A DNA stretch of 64,000 nt from positions 2,046,001 to 2,110,000 of the forward strand of contig CM022368.1 of NCBI GenBank assembly GCA_011800155.1, in the 5' to 3' direction. The notes under the pieces are model-generated. The model did not search any database. It saw nothing but the letters and a program-made list of their open reading frames with translations, and was not told the DNA's origin. Source of the stretch: Flammulina velutipes. Taxonomy: Eukaryota; Basidiomycota; Agaricomycetes; Agaricales; Physalacriaceae. A program made the position numbers and the translations under genes. Each line of letters begins with the position of its first letter. Position 1 is the stretch's first letter. This document shows positions 22,157 to 32,898 of the stretch, piece by piece.

Positions 22157-24985
22157 ATGGCACCAAAACTAGCACCCGAAAATCTTATAGGCGACGACGA
22201 GGACGTACTGCAAGCCGTCATCCTGGCAGACAGCTTCAACAAACGTTTTCGACCGCTCACAACTCATAAGCCTCGTGTATATAACTTTTTCTCATCCAAC
22301 AAGTCACCTTATTGACCGTTCGTTGACAGTGCCTGCTCAACGTCTGCAATGCACCATTATTAGATTGGACCTTTGAAAGTCTCGCATTAGCTGGTGTCCA
22401 AGAGATATTTGTCGTCTGCCGTTCACATTCAGAGTTGATTAAGGAAGCCATCGCGTACGTCGCGCGCGTATCATTCGTGTTCCCCTTCACCATCTCTTTA
22501 ATAGCGTATCACGATGGAGCAAACCTGGATCTGGACTTAAGATTGTACCTATCATGCTGGCCAAGGAGAGCTTCTCCCCAGGCGACGCTATGCGCGACAT
22601 ATACACTCGCGGATTAGTTACCAATGATTTTGTCCTCGTCATGGGTGACTTGGTGAGCAACATCCGCATTGACGAGGTCGTACGTGTACACAAGGAGCGT
22701 CGGAAAACCAACAAGGACGCGATCATGACAATGGTTGTAAAAGAAAGTGGCGAACGGCATCGGAGTCGGTGCGTTTATGCCTGCATTGCACTTCGGGGAA
22801 TCAGCTAACGATGACCGGTTAGATCCAAAGGCGACTCGTCGGTCTTTGTCTTGGACGCAGAGACATCTGAGTGTCTGCATTATGAGCCTGTGAATGGATA
22901 TCCGGCGACGGATAAAGCTCGTATACCACGAGAACTTTTGTCGGCGCACTCGGAAATTGACATTCGGAACGATCTCATCGACTGTTCCATAGACGTCTGC
23001 TCTGTTGAGGTATGCGCCCGCTTGACAAGTGTTGATAGTTCTTCTGATTCTTCCTTAAGGTTCCTTCACTCTTCCAAGACAATTTTGATTACCTGGATTT
23101 ACGGCGCGATTTCGTTCACGGCGTGCTCACATCAGATCTATTGATGAAGAACATATATTGCTATATCGCACAAGATGGATACGCGGCTCGTGTCAAGGAT
23201 ACCCGAAGTTACGATTCCGTCAGGTAAGTATATATGTGGCGCCCAAGACAGTTTTGATTAATACCTTGCGACAGCAAAGATATTCTCTCTCGATGGACGT
23301 TCCCCCTCGTACCGGACAACAACTACCCTGGTATCAACGCTTACGAGCATATTCGTGGCAACAAATATATCGCAAAAGATTCAACTGTCACTCTTGGCCG
23401 GTATGATTTTGATTGTAGTATGATATACATCCTTATAATTGACCGCAACAACAGGACAAGTAAAATCGGGAACAACACGCTGATAGGACCATCTACTCAC
23501 GTATCAGAAGATGTTCAAATTTTATCTTCTGTTATTGGGCGCGACTGTACCATCGGGCCAGGCAGCATTATCGTCGACTCGTACCTGTTTGACGGTGTTA
23601 CTATTGGACCTGAGTGTGTAATAGAGAAGTGCATTATCGGGGAAGGCGCAACTGTGAAAGACCGTTCACATTTACCCAAAGGATGTCTGATCGGGGACCA
23701 TGTCGTCGTGGGGCCTGAAGCCCACCTAGAGCCATTCGACAGACTGTCCAAACGACGGTCACATGCCGAAGAGGATGGAGAGGACGAAGATGATGAGGAT
23801 TCCGACTTGGAGGAAGTTGAAGCAAGTACGTTCCTTCCTTCTCGTGATAAATAAATAACAGCACTGATTCTATTGGTGCAGGTCAACCGTCAGCACATGG
23901 AAGGCTGGGACAAGATTCAAATGCTATCATCTGGCCTAAAGCACCACCTGCAGATGAAGACGAAGAAGACGTAGAAAATTACAGGAACCAGAGGTTCATG
24001 CGTATAGGTTCGCCGTCGTTATGGTCCAACGAATGTCTTTCTCACACTCCTTTCTAGGAGATACATGTTCAGATATGGACATGTCCGATGATGGCACGGA
24101 TTCTGAAGATGAAGAGGATTCGTCTGAAGAAAGTAGCGAGGCGGACGAAGATTCTGGAAAATTCACTTCACTCGATAACTCATCGACGCTTGAGCTGGCC
24201 TCGGCGGAAGAGAAGGCGGAGCACGAGTTTCAGAAGGAGGTATACGCTTCACTTGAGCGCGCATTTGCGGAGGGTCATTCGATTGACAATGCCTCGGTGG
24301 AATTGAAGACGCTCCGTATGGCCAGCAATGTTCCGCTCTCGCGCGTCAGGGAAGCCGTCGTCGCCGCCATCGTCGAGAAGATCAACATCGTCGACGGTCT
24401 TGCCGCTCAAGTAAAAGAAATCGCGAGTGTTATTGGGAGATGGGGTGGGCTCATTGACCGTATTGGCGGTGTAGACGCTGTGGAAACACTCTCGGTTTTG
24501 CAGGTATGAGCTATCATTTATTTCGTTGAGGAGTGCTAAACGATCATTAGTCCCACTGTGCAACATCAGAAAGGATGCCTTTGTTCGGAAAGATTCTTGC
24601 TGCGTTGTACGAACACGATATAGTGGATGAGGATGATATCCGTGCGTGGCACGTTCTACCGACGACAAGAGGTGTCGGGCTGGATGCAGGCGCGCGCGCG
24701 GAGAATATGAGGAAGTGTTGGGTCGTTGGTAAAGCGCTCTTAGTGCAATTAGACGACCAAGACAGCGAGGACGAGGAGGACGAGGAAAGCGAAGAGGAGG
24801 ACGAAGAACCGGCGCCAGTGGTCACGCCCAGCCCTGCGCCGAGCCAACCCGTGGCTAAACAGGAACAGTCAGATGAGGACGAAGAGGACGAGGATTCAGA
24901 AGACGATGATTCAGAAGATGCCGAGGAGGAAGAGGATGAAAGTGAAGATGATGTTCCCACAGACACTCCAATAATTCAAAAATAG
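22157..24985 (+). CDS. GCD6: Translation initiation factor eIF2B epsilon subunit
   Basis: Catalytic subunit of the guanine nucleotide exchange factor that recharges eIF2 with GTP. The N-terminal nucleotidyltransferase-like domain begins with AVILADSFNKRFRPLTT and contains LLNVCNAPLLDWTFESLALA. Left-handed beta-helix hexapeptides follow (IGNNTLIGPSTHVSEDVQI, IGPGSIIVDSYLFDGVTIG). The C-terminal W2/HEAT domain runs from VYASLERAFAEGHSIDNA to the aromatic/acidic end KCWVVGKALLVQLDDQD. Beyond it lies an extra tail of about 75 residues of Glu/Asp/Ser broken by a Pro-rich patch (VVTPSPAPSQPVAK) and ending TPIIQK. Many short introns interrupt it. About 770 residues, a little longer than yeast GCD6. 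Confidence 0.94.
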
Positions 24986-25074
24986 TGCGGTATCGAAATG
25001 ATTCAAAAGTTCGAAATTACAGAGGGCGCTACATGTACATCATCGTGCAGGATTAAGTATACGAGGGATCAAAA

Positions 25075-25400
25075 CTAGTATTTCAGAATGATGTAGAGCG
25101 CTGAGGGAGAAGTTAGAAGAAGATATGGAGCCCAAAGTAAACTGCTGCATACCGTGAATGATTCCAGGACTAGAGAGAGAACGTCAGCGAGAATTGGAAG
25201 ACGGTGATGAGCAGACTTACATCCAACCCAAACATGTCAACAAAATGTTGATCAACAGGTCACAGCCGCAGCCACGCTCGAAGAAGACTCCGAGAGGCGG
25301 TAAGAGGATGGCGAAGAGGATCTACGACAAGGAGTGAGCAAGACGTCGAGCATAGTAACGGGGGACTAACCTTGCAGATGTCTGAAGCAGTAAAAGCCAT
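25075..25400 (-). CDS. PMP3: Plasma membrane proteolipid 3
   Basis: A 57-residue protein assembled from four small exons: MAFTASDICK, then ILFAILLPPLGVFFERGC, GCDLLINILLTCLGWIPGII and H-ALYIILKY. This is the whole PMP3/UPF0057 family, two membrane helices with the conserved PPLGVFxERGC and PGIIHA motifs. Yeast PMP3 affects plasma-membrane potential and cation tolerance. The last coding exon is 26 nt (25075-25100). It is divergent from the kynurenine formamidase gene across 199 bp. Each exon is too short to stand out as an open frame, but the joined protein leaves little doubt. Confidence 0.95.
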
Positions 25401-25599
25401 TATTGTGCGTTAAAGGGCGTAAAAGTCACGTAAAAAGACTTGGGTTATGGTGGGGAGTTGGATAGAAGGAACCATCTGAGACGGAGGCTTAAATACTTTT
25501 CAACAATGACATCATAACTGCGTCGATCAGGTGGCGGTGCCCAGGCATTGCATCATCGACTGTGTAAACCTGTGTTACTCTTCTGCCACCGGTTTAGAG

Positions 25600-26516
25600 A
25601 TGGACAACCTCGAGATATTCCTAAATGTGCCTTACACAAGCCATTCCCCCGACAATCCCCTGTTGCAGTTCGACTTGTACGTTCCCCGCGCTCCAAGCGT
25701 CGCTCTCAAGCCTCTAATCTGTTTCATCCACGGTGGTGCTTGGCGGTCGTGAGTTTTCCTCAGCTATCAGTACGTAACTTTCCCTGAATAGCGCTCCTGT
25801 CAAGCGAGGACAAGAGCGACCACACCGTTCTTGCCCGGAAACTGGCCACAGCAACCGGCTTTTCGGTTATTGTCGCCAACTACAGGCTTACGCCACAGTC
25901 TCCCACTCCCGAGACCCAATTTCAACATCCGAGCCATGCCGAAGACATTGTCGAGTTTTTGAACTTCGTCATAGCATGGCCTGGACCCCCCAACCAGCCT
26001 CGCCAGTTTGATGCAGGCAGGATCTATCTGATGGGACATAGTTGTGGCGCACACATGCTGGGATCCATCTTCCTCGATTCATCAAAGGTCACACCATCCC
26101 TCACGCCATCTGCACGCGTACAACTTGCAGTAAGAGGCCTCGTTTTATCGGAGGGAATCTACGATATCGACGCTCTACTTGACCGTTTCCCTTCGTACCG
26201 CCTCTGGTTCATCGAACATGCCTTCGGAGGCAGGGAGTCGTATGCCCACGTAAATATCGCCTTCTTACCTGCCAGGAGCACGTCTATGCAATGGCTCATC
26301 ATTCACTCGTCCGACGACGAGCTCGTCGATGTCACCCAAAGCGAAACAATGTTCCGCCACCTGCGTCAGCTCTACGACGCAGTTCCGCGGGCTGACGAGC
26401 TCATATACAATGTCGTGGGGAGTTATGGACAGCATAACGAAACACTAGAGTCAGACGACTTCATAGAGGAGGTCGCAGCGTTCATTAGGGATGGCATAAG
26501 GAGCGTTACAATGTAA
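25600..26516 (+). CDS. BNA7: Kynurenine formamidase (arylformamidase)
   Basis: Hydrolyses N-formyl-L-kynurenine to kynurenine and formate, the second step of tryptophan breakdown to NAD. It is an alpha/beta hydrolase with the BNA7 oxyanion motif HGGAW in ICFIHGGAWRS, the nucleophile elbow MGHSCGAHM, an acidic residue in HSSDDELVDV, and a final His in SYGQHNETLE. One intron after GGAWR ends at TCCTGTCAAG and restores SEDKSDHTV. I chose the ATG at 25600 (MDNLEIFLNVPYT); the frame is open upstream but from a GTG. About 290 residues. The two neighbouring genes encode later steps of the same pathway, which strengthens the call over a generic esterase. Confidence 0.9.
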
Positions 26517-26534
26517 CTGATACATAATACATCT

Positions 26535-28174
26535 CTATTTTCCTTCAAAAGCCTTGTCCAAGCCCACAGCCGCCGCCTCGCAATCCGCAAAATTATTGTA
26601 CAATGGAATGGGAGCCAGACGAATGACATCTGGCTGCCGTTCATCTCCTATCACTCCGTTTTCGTTAAGCCTCTCAAAAATCCGTTGCATAGTCCCACTC
26701 CCGAGGGGCAGGAATAAAAGTGATAGCTGGGCTCCTCTCTGGTTAGAGTCGCGGGGTGTGATTATAGTAAAGCCAGCCGGCTTTCCTTTTTCGCTCCCAA
26801 CGAGAGATATTTCGTTGGTTTCCACGAAGTACCTGGATTTCCTGAGGAGGGTCTCAAGTCTGTTCGTGAGAAGCAAAGATCGTTCCCGGATAGGACCCAT
26901 CATGCCTACTTCCTTGAATATCTGCAAAGATCCGAGAAGTGCAGCTAAGTTCAGCGCCGAAGGGTTCGACTGCTGGAATCCCTGAGCGCCTTCTATAGGT
27001 GTAAACTTTGAATCCATCTTGAAACGGTTTGAAGACGGCGTTCCCCACCATCCAGCATACCTAAGGGAAGGTTAAAGTCAGAGGAGAATATTGTGAAACA
27101 AGGACATAGCGCTCACTTGGGCAACTCGATGCCGTTCCATTTCTCATGGATGAACAGACCGGCGATCCCCCCAGGACCAGAATTGAGGTATTTGTACGTA
27201 CACCAGACGGCAAAATCGACCCCCCAATCGTGCAGAGACATCGGTACGTTTCCAACAGCGTGAGCGAGATCCCAGCCGCAGATGCATCCCTAAATGAAAG
27301 GATAAATTCCACCGTTGCCTGGGCCGAAGTGTGAACTTTTCTCACCATTTCCTTCGCCTTCTCTGTAATCTCCTTCATCGGGAAACACTGGCCCGTGTAG
27401 TATTGCACACCAGAAAAAATCACGAGCGCAATCGACGGTCCTTCCTTTTCCAATACGTTCAAAATATCTTCCGCTCGTAACGTGAACTCTCCTTCCCTCG
27501 GAGACAATTCTAGTACAGCATCCTTAGGATCTAGTCCGTGTACATGTGCTTGGGAAGCGAACGCGTACTGCGTAAATTCAGTCCATGGATTTAGTGACAG
27601 AAAGGATTAATTAAATTCACCTGGTCCGAGGGAAATGCATGAGCTTCACATAATATCTTATATCTCTCAGCGTTAGGCTTATAGAACGAATCCATCATAA
27701 GGTGGAGATTTGTCGTTAGGGTGCTCATACACGCTACTTCCTTCTCCTTCGCACCTGAGAGAATTTGCTAAGTCTCGGCACGGAAGAAGATCGAACGGAC
27801 ATACCCACGATCTCTGCCAGCAGAGGCGTTACATGGTCTGCACAATTGACCCATCCTCTCCCGTACGGATGAGAAAAGTGGCCAACAACAGCTCTGCGGA
27901 AATGAAGAGCGTCAATTGTAATCGAAGGTCGACGTATAGAACGAAATTTACCGTTTGGACCAAACGTGCAACTCTTCTTCGACTAGCTTCTTCGATCTAT
28001 GTGAAAGGGCTCCAAGAGAATTTCCGCATAGGTACGTGCACGGCGCCTCTATCACAGAAAAGGTCAGAGTTAATTGTAGGGTCCATAACAATCCTTACCG
28101 CCGTTCACCTGCTTTACGGCGCCTACTTCTTCATATGTAGGTATGAAGAATTCGTTGCTCAAGGATTCAGCCAT
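26535..28174 (-). CDS. BNA5: Kynureninase (L-kynurenine hydrolase)
   Basis: PLP enzyme that cleaves 3-hydroxykynurenine to 3-hydroxyanthranilate and alanine. It starts [20 protein letters not shown]. Family blocks in order are [15 protein letters not shown], the [15 protein letters not shown] region, [51 protein letters not shown] (PLP-binding Asp) and [13 protein letters not shown] with the Schiff-base Lys. The C-terminus runs from [19 protein letters not shown] to [14 protein letters not shown]. About six introns. Its TAG at 26535-26537 lies 18 bp from the stop of the convergent formamidase gene, so their 3' UTRs must overlap. It diverges from the KMO gene across 256 bp. Confidence 0.94.
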
Positions 28175-28430
28175 GGTTGCCAGAAGCAGGTTGTGTGTAT
28201 AAGCTCAAAGCATGCACAACATCAAATTTAGCTGAATTCATTTTGGCGGGCATCCCGCATTGATCAGATGGAGATTAGATTAGATTGTCAATGACATTAC
28301 CAACCCGGCTGTCCAGGCGCGGGTCTCGATCGCGCGTTCAAGGTTGCTGCCCAACCATCTCAAAGATTGCTCTTAACGTCTGTGATTACAAGAATAACCT
28401 TTCTGCCTCCGCCTTCTGTGCTAAAAGGCT
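28175..28430. promoter_or_regulatory. Bidirectional promoter of kynureninase and kynurenine 3-monooxygenase
   Basis: 256 bp separate the two start codons, so both genes of consecutive pathway steps share one regulatory segment. I see no obvious long palindrome. Co-regulation is inferred from position only. Confidence 0.5.
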
Positions 28431-30277
28431 ATGTCTTCTCCTCGTAATGCTGTAATCGTCGGTGCAGGTCCGGTCGGCTGTCTGGCAGCGCTCGCTTTGT
28501 CCAAGCGTGGTTGGAACGTGGCGATTTACGAAGGACGACCAGGTCAGTTACTCTCTGGTACCTCCTCCATTCCCCCTGCCAATCTTTGCTTCGTAGACCC
28601 CCGTCTACCATCATCAAAAGCTTCGGCCCGCGCGCGTTCTATAAACCTTGCCATCTCCCACCGCGGACTCTGCGCAATAAATGCAATAGATCCTAGTGCG
28701 GCCGAAAGGTTCCTCCAAACCGTCGTTCCCATGAAGGGAAGGATGATTCACCATTCTAACGGCAAACTGGACAGCCAACTGTATGATCGTGACGGGCAGG
28801 TTAGTTTATTCGTGTCCGATTTATTGGTATAGCGTGTGACGGAAATTTCCAGTGCATCAATTCAATTGACAGGGGACTCTTGAACGAGGCCCTTTTGGAA
28901 GAAGCGCTTGTCTCGGAAAATGTACAGGTTTATTTCACGCATAAACTGATGGCGGTCGACTTCGACAAACGCGTGATGTCTTTCCGAGATGATAACGCGG
29001 GGAGAGATGTCTCTGTAACTTTTGATTTCTGCATCGGGGCGGACGGCAGTTTCTCAGCAGTTCGTCGACAGATGATGCGCGTCGTGAGGTTCGTTATGTT
29101 TTCAATAACCGGGTTTTTTTGACAGTGTTCTGACTGCTGGAAATTTCCCTTCCCTATTGACAGGATGAATTACCAGCAAGAATATATCCTAGATGAATAT
29201 GTGGAATTGAAACTTCCGGCAGGCAGAGACAGTGAAGGGAACCCCGCCTTTTTGCTGGATCCGAACCACCTTCACATATGGCCCCGTCACTCGTTCATGC
29301 TCATTGCTTTACCAAACCAGGTCGGTAAACCCCATCTGGCGACTGGCATTATTGATTATTGACACTGAGCCTCTAAAGGACAAGTCATTTACCTGCACCC
29401 TTTTTGCACCTACCTCCGAGCTGGATCGCCTGAAGAACCCCGAATTGGTACTTCCATGGTTTAAATTACATTTCCCGGATGCTGTTACGCTCATGGGTGA
29501 GAAGCCACTCCTGGGGGATTTTACGACTAATCCTCGCAGTCCCCTTATCTGCACCAAGGTATTGACTAGGATTATTTCTCCGTGTTTCTTTCGTTCTGAT
29601 CACATTTCTGACAGTCGGCACCGTATCATTATTTGGATCGGGCCATCCTCTTGGGTGATGCTGCTCACTCGATGGTACCCTTTTACGGCCAAGGCCTAAA
29701 TTGCGGCCTCGAGGACGTGCGCGTGCTCGATATTTTGCTGCAGGAAGAGAATGTGGAGGCGGTGGCGCCTGTCCCCCGTCCCGACGTCGACGAGGCGTTG
29801 GCACGTGCTTTAACGCGTTATTCCCAGAGCCGCCACGAAGATCTGGTTGCCATCTGCGATCTTGCCATGGAAAACTAGTAAGCGGAATCTATCTGACAAG
29901 CGTGGAATTATATTCACTGATCGATCTCTCGGTACAGTATCGAGATGCGCCACCTTGTGACATCGCCATTGTTCTTGTTTAAGAAGGCTCTAAATAATCT
30001 CTTATATTCGGTGAGCTGGAAGAAAACGATGGCTTTCGAATCCTTCAATAGCTTGCTCTCGACATCTCTGTACGGAGAGCCGAGAGGTTGGCTCCCGTTG
30101 TACACAATGGTGACGTTTCGGCCTGACATTAGCTACGCGACCGTCAAGAAAAGGGTAGATCGTCAGTCCCGGATTCTCACATTCGCTGGGTGGACAGGGA
30201 CGGTGGTAGTCGGTATGGTGGGCTTAGTCGCCTTGAGATCCATGCGCATGGCTGCATCCAAACACTTGCAGGCCTGA
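28431..30277 (+). CDS. BNA4: Kynurenine 3-monooxygenase
   Basis: FAD- and NADPH-dependent hydroxylase that makes 3-hydroxykynurenine at the mitochondrial outer membrane. The N-terminal FAD motif is [20 protein letters not shown], then [15 protein letters not shown] (the SINLA(L/I)S(x)RG signature of KMO), [30 protein letters not shown], and the second FAD motif [19 protein letters not shown]. The C-terminus has [12 protein letters not shown] and a hydrophobic anchor [20 protein letters not shown], matching the membrane tail known in this family. About six introns. Length near 510 residues. No key residue is missing. Confidence 0.95.
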
Positions 30278-30633
30278 TGGACGAGTAGGGGGGCAAGGAC
30301 CGACGGTATGGAGCCGTCGTCGATGCTGGACCCGTTAAATAAATACAATTATCACCTGCATGTCATGTGGAGGTGTTGATGTAAATTCCCATGAGGCTCA
30401 CGATAGCTCCATCTCCTCGATTGAACATGTACATGATCGTTTGTATACAACAAAAACCAGAAAGTACAGACTCGATAAATATGAATATAGCAGGAGATGA
30501 CAGCAGAGACGACTAGCGTGCAACCCAAGATGAGGAAGAAGAGAAGAAAGTCTGACAAATGAGAGGTGGGATAAGTATCGTAACAATCCAACACGGGCTG
30601 GGCGGGAGGACGTGAATGTCGAGGAGGATAAAA
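30278..30633. other. Intergenic region between convergent genes
   Basis: 356 bp of 3' flank shared by the KMO and AT-hook genes. Nothing recognisable. Confidence 0.55.
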
Positions 30634-31167
30634 TCACGCATTCTTCTTGGGTCTGCCACGCTTCTTTTTGGCGGGTGGCTCGCCAGTATCGCTGGTGTTA
30701 GCACCTTCGCCCGCTGAATCGGGGGCGGGACGAGGGTGCTTTGGAGGACGACCTCTGCCGCGTTTTGGCGTGGAGGACTCTGCAGCCTCTTCTTCTGTTT
30801 TTTTCTCCTGCAAGACGGAACGCTCTGGGGTCAACGACGCGCGCTTGGGCGTTTGCGCAGGGACGTACCTTGGGGGGACGCCCCCGTGGGCGCTTTGGAA
30901 TTGTGGCTGTCGAGGGGGCGCCCTTGTTCTTGCTCCCTCTGGGTCTTCCCCTGCCACGCTTCACTGGCTGATCAGAGGCAGGCTGTGCTGTTGGAATACC
31001 TAGGAGGAGCGAAGAGAGGAGATAAGCCAAGCTGTAGAGTGTAAAACTCCCACGGACGGACACGAACCAGACTCTGCGTCGGCTGAAGCGGCATTGTCGT
31101 CGAGCTCATCGACCTGCTTTGTTTCCTGAATGTCCTCTTGCACTTCACGCGGGGACGACTCTGACAT
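30634..31167 (-). CDS. AT-hook (HMGA-like) DNA-binding protein
   Basis: About 134 residues in three exons, with four AT-hook cores: KRGRGRPRG, KRPRGRPPK, KRGRGRPPK and KKRGRPKK. They are separated by short Ala/Ser/Pro/Glu linkers. The N-terminus MSESSPREVQEDIQETKQ is acidic and Ser-rich. AT-hooks bind the minor groove of AT-rich DNA, so a small chromatin architectural protein is likely; target sites are unknown. The first intron uses a GTTCGT donor and the second GTACGT. It diverges from YOS9 across 252 bp. Confidence 0.85.
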
Positions 31168-31419
31168 GGTCGAAGGGGAAAGTGGGGGACAGGATGGTTG
31201 AAGGGCTTTAATGGCAGACTCGTGCCGAATATAGAAGAAATCGAATGAATCAAATGGACCAAATGAATGGTCCTAATGGAAAGCAAACGGCATCCAAATC
31301 GAATCCATCGTACTGCATACAACTCGTCGCTTAGGTCAGCAGGACGTGATGGTGGTGGGACTCACGTAAACCGGGGTCTGCTTCGAATCCGCCGAACACG
31401 ACACGCCACGACGACCACC

Positions 31420-32898
31420 ATGCCTCCCGCCCGTCTCCTCGCCGTCCTCGCCGTCATCCCGCTCATATCGGCCCGCCTTCTTCACTCGCTGCCAGAGGAC
31501 ACTTATGCGTTCCCAAAGTACAAAGTATCCTTTCTCTCCCAGCTGCCATTAGCCAACAAAACAGCCGAGCATTGGCTCAAGCATGGCCTCACTGGCGGAC
31601 TCTCCGAGTTTCTCGACCAGCCTTCGTCCTCACACAAACGCATATCTTCTAACGACGACGACGACCACAGCGAGCCCCAGCCGTACTCTGACTACACCCT
31701 GGAACACATGAGAATGGGTCACAATGATTCGTACCTCTGCTTAATACCCAAAGCACTCGATCCACCCGTGTCCACCACACCTGAGCCTGAGCTCGATATA
31801 TCTCCCGCACATAGCTGGTCTCTGCTCGAACCTCTGAACGGAAACTGTCTCTACGTCCGTCCCCTCCCCACCTTCCATTGACGTCACTGACATCCAGTAC
31901 AGCACCGTCAAGGCTGGTTCACGTATTCCTATTGCCATAACTCGGAAATCCGGCAATTCAAAGAACGACTGAACCCCCATCTCAACGCGCCGGGAGGATA
32001 TAAACCGGAGGAAGATCCCAAGGCGCGTCGACCCACCCACCGTATCATCCCATCTAACGCGGCATCTTAGTGGGAATCGTACACGCTAGGCAGGGCTCCT
32101 CAAACAGGTACAGACGTCGCTGTACGTGATGGAACCGTCCAGCTCGCGAATGGAGGCGCAGGTGGCTCTCGATACCTCGTCCAGACATGGGGCGATGGCA
32201 CAATGTGCGACAAGTCAGGTAAACCGCGGGAGGTCCAAGTTCAAGTGTGTCATTCTCTTCTGCTCTCACTCAATAACTCAATGTTCTAACAGTTCCATTG
32301 CTCAATGACAATGTCCGATCATATCTTATTCGTCAAAGAGGCCAAAACGTGTTCATACGTGCTCGTAATAAATACTCCGAGGCTCTGTAGCGAACCAGGC
32401 TTCAAGAGCACGAGAGACGTGGCCGAGCAAGGGTCTATACAATGTCGGGAGGTCGTCGATGAAGCCTCCGTACCCCAACGGACACCCTCGGACGGGAAAG
32501 AGGCAGAAGACTACCCGCGCAAGATGCTCAAACCCAACGCGCAATTACCCCCTCCAGCGCCCAAGGATAAAGTTCCCACGGATTCCCGTCCAGGCGCAGG
32601 CGCAAACACGCAAATTCAGTACGATGATATTCTGGATAAGGCCATGACTGCGCTACAGGACGCTGCCGGGCTCGATCTGGGAAATGGAAAATTGGTGATG
32701 ACGGAGGATGGCGGCGTGGTACTCGAATTCATAAACGAGGTACCGGAGGAGCTGAGTGAGGAAGAAGAACTCGCGAATGATGCATTAATTGATCGTCTAA
32801 TGGAGGTGCTAAAGAAGGCGGGGATTCAGCTACAGGGTGAAGACGGCGAGGTTGAACAGGAGGATGAGGAGGATAAAAGGCCATTGGATGAGCTATAG
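31420..32898 (+). CDS. YOS9: ER lectin of ERAD (YOS9/OS-9 family)
   Basis: Recognises trimmed mannose glycans on misfolded glycoproteins and delivers them to the HRD ubiquitin ligase in the ER lumen. The signal peptide is MPPARLLAVLAVIPLISARL. The conserved YAFPKYKVSFL segment is followed by the MRH domain: YLCLIP, LEPLNGNCLY, HRQGWFTYSYCHNSEIRQF, GGSRYLVQTWGDGTMC, VQFHCSM and CSYVLVINTPRLC (disulfide cysteines and sugar-binding Arg/Glu/Tyr). An acidic C-terminal half follows and the protein ends PLDEL, a possible variant of an HDEL retrieval signal. The second intron (32023-32070) begins GC rather than GT. About 445 residues. Confidence 0.92.
32023..32070 (+). other. GC-AG intron in YOS9
   Basis: The reading frame DPK|WESYTLGRAP is only restored by removing 48 nt that start AAG|GCGCGT and end TTAG, with a TCTAAC branch site. 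The only GT in the segment (CC|GTATCA) would leave a 29-nt intron, too short for this genome. Confidence 0.7.
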
